NCBI GenBank assembly: GCA_045537695.1
Contig: JAZSQB010000052.1
Location: 1-5,941, forward strand
Source: RGIG2041 sp045537695
GTDB lineage: Bacteria > Bacillota > Clostridia > UBA1381 > UMGS1253
Direction: 5' to 3'
Length of the DNA stretch: 5,941 nucleotides
Under the pieces are notes generated by a model, which made no database searches, was not told where the DNA came from, and worked only from the letters and a program-made list of their open reading frames with translations. How positions within the stretch are numbered: position 1 is the stretch's first letter; each line of letters starts with the position of its first letter. Positions 4,680 to 5,941 of this stretch are shown piece by piece. The translations under genes were made by a program, and so were the position numbers.

Positions 4680-5941
4680 ATGTATTCGGAAAAATTTCAG
4701 AAATCCATTGCCGCTGTTGAAGCTGCAAGAGAAAAAAATATCGCATTGGAACCGGATCGTATGACTGCAAAGCAGAAGGAAGATTTGCTTGCAGCTTTTC
4801 ATCCGGACTACAAGCAAGATGAATTTGATGTGCTTAAAATCGGTCCGAACAAGGGCGATAAGGTGCCGACAGAGCTTGCTGAAATTCTGCAGGCGCACAG
4901 CCGCATCAGCGCAGAGAGCGTTGACCTGACAAAGCCGGATTATGAAACCGATGTTTTAATCATCGGCGGTGGCGGCGCAGGTACTTCTGCGGCAATCGAA
5001 GCACACGCAGCAGGCGCAGACGTTATGATTGTGACCAAGCTTCGTATGGGCGATGCAAACACCATGATGGCAGAAGGCGGCATTCAGGCGGCAGATAAGC
5101 CGAACGACTCCCCTGCTATCCATTTTGTAGACGCATTCGGCGGCGGTCACTTTGCCGCAAAGAGAGAGCTTTTGTCGAAGCTCGTTTGCGATGCTCCGGA
5201 AGCAATTCTGTGGCTCAGCAACTTGGGCGTTGAATTTGATAAGGAAGCAGACGGCACAATGGTAACCACCCACGGTGGCGGTACTTCCAGAAAGAGAATG
5301 CATGCAGCAAAGGACTATTCCGGTGCAGAAATTATGAGAACGCTTCGTGACGAAGTGTTAAACCGCAACATTCCGGTTGTGGACTTCACCGCTGCCATTG
5401 AGCTGATTTTGGATGAAAGCGGCAATGCAGCAGGTGCGGTTTTGATGAATATGGAAACAAAAGAACTGCTCGTTGCAAAGGCTAAAACAGTTATCATTGC
5501 AACCGGCGGCGCTGGTCGTATGCACTACCAGGGCTTCCCGACATCCAACCACTACGGTGCAACCGCAGACGGTCTTGTGCTTGGTTATCGTGCAGGCGCA
5601 AAGCTTTTGTATGCTGAAACATTGCAGTACCATCCGACAGGTGTTGCATATCCGGAACAGATTTTCGGTGCGCTCGTAACGGAAAAGGTGCGCTCGCTCG
5701 GCGCGAAGCTCGTTAACGAAAACGGCGAAGTATTTATGCATCCGCTGGAAACCCGTGACGTTTCCGCGGCATCCATCATCCGTGAATGCTCTGAAAGAGG
5801 CAACGGTGTAGATACCGGCAACGGCAAGGGCGTATGGCTGGATACACCGATGATTGAAAAAATCGGCGGTGAAGGCACGATTATGAAGAGAATCCCTGCG
5901 ATGTGGAGAATGTTTGAAAAATACGGCATCGACATCCGTAA
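4680..5941 (+). CDS. FrdA/SdhA-like FAD flavoprotein (fumarate reductase-type), 5' part
   Basis: The first 420 residues of a flavoprotein of the succinate dehydrogenase/fumarate reductase/L-aspartate oxidase family; the gene runs off the right edge. Residues 1-89 form a charged N-terminal extension. The FAD Rossmann motif GGGGAG is at 96-101 and AEGGI at 131-135. The position that carries the covalent FAD-His in respiratory SdhA/FrdA (SHT) reads ANT (126-128), so FAD should be non-covalent. Substrate-domain marks are HPTG (318-321), TE (334-335) and TRDVS (358-362), whose Arg359 matches the catalytic proton-shuttle Arg of fumarate reductases. About 150-200 residues are missing, including further substrate-binding His and Arg positions, so the substrate is not proven; fumarate or a related enoate is most likely. 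Automated pipelines may call it NadB, but its neighbours are redox-complex subunits, not NAD biosynthesis genes. No Tat signal is visible, so it should be cytoplasmic. Confidence 0.88.
   Translation, partial: MYSEKFQKSIAAVEAAREKNIALEPDRMTAKQKEDLLAAFHPDYKQDEFDVLKIGPNKGDKVPTELAEILQAHSRISAESVDLTKPDYETDVLIIGGGGAGTSAAIEAHAAGADVMIVTKLRMGDANTMMAEGGIQAADKPNDSPAIHFVDAFGGGHFAAKRELLSKLVCDAPEAILWLSNLGVEFDKEADGTMVTTHGGGTSRKRMHAAKDYSGAEIMRTLRDEVLNRNIPVVDFTAAIELILDESGNAAGAVLMNMETKELLVAKAKTVIIATGGAGRMHYQGFPTSNHYGATADGLVLGYRAGAKLLYAETLQYHPTGVAYPEQIFGALVTEKVRSLGAKLVNENGEVFMHPLETRDVSAASIIRECSERGNGVDTGNGKGVWLDTPMIEKIGGEGTIMKRIPAMWRMFEKYGIDIR

Noticed and set aside
4680..5941. L-aspartate oxidase (NadB) identity for the flavoprotein
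   Set aside because: The family is shared and the non-covalent FAD feature is NadB-like, but the N-terminal extension, the adjacent FrdB-like subunit and the Flx/Hdr context point to a redox-complex flavoprotein; no nadA or nadC is near.

Overview
The window carries six tightly packed plus-strand genes that read as one operon. All encode iron-sulfur or flavin redox proteins: the 3' part of hdrA, an mvhD/flxD-type [2Fe-2S] adaptor, two 4Fe-4S dicluster proteins of the FlxC/FlxB (sulfhydrogenase beta/AsrA-like) kind, an FAD/NAD(P)-binding FlxA/AsrB-like oxidoreductase, a [2Fe-2S]+2x[4Fe-4S] FrdB-like subunit, and the first 420 residues of an FrdA/SdhA-like flavoprotein. The ends of the window cut hdrA (left) and the flavoprotein (right).

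Layout. Positions 1 to about 110 do not belong to the operon. Read on the minus strand they encode a piece of a B12-binding corrinoid protein, with its GDLHDIG cobalt-ligand motif. This piece abuts the headless hdrA in inverted orientation, so both genes lack their 5' parts at the same point. From about 111 to 5941 the coding is continuous. Neighbouring genes overlap by 10, 13, 8 and 4 bases, then are separated by 23 and 12 bases, each with a strong GGAGG-type ribosome binding site. There is no gene-free stretch longer than 23 bases and no visible promoter or terminator.

How the genes could work together (inference). FlxA would oxidise NAD(P)H with FAD and a [2Fe-2S] cluster. FlxB- and FlxC-like proteins and MvhD would carry electrons to the bifurcating FAD of HdrA. 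In characterised Hdr complexes the high-potential branch goes to HdrBC and a disulfide. Here no HdrB or HdrC follows in this stretch; the next genes are an FrdB-like wire and an FrdA-like flavoprotein. The arrangement suggests a soluble, quinone-independent, possibly electron-bifurcating NADH:ferredoxin/fumarate (or other enoate) oxidoreductase. Two features support a soluble enzyme: the flavoprotein has Asn where covalent-FAD enzymes have His, and the FrdB-like protein has four Cys where respiratory enzymes form the quinone-side [3Fe-4S] cluster.

Organism. Strict anaerobe metabolism, strong AGGAGG Shine-Dalgarno sites, compact gene overlap, a base composition near 50% GC by eye and frequent CCG and AGA codons fit an anaerobic Firmicute (Clostridia or Negativicutes). 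This is a low-confidence placement. If the corrinoid fragment is truly from the same genome it adds methyltransferase (methylotrophic or acetogenic) chemistry, but the junction looks like a chimera or rearrangement.
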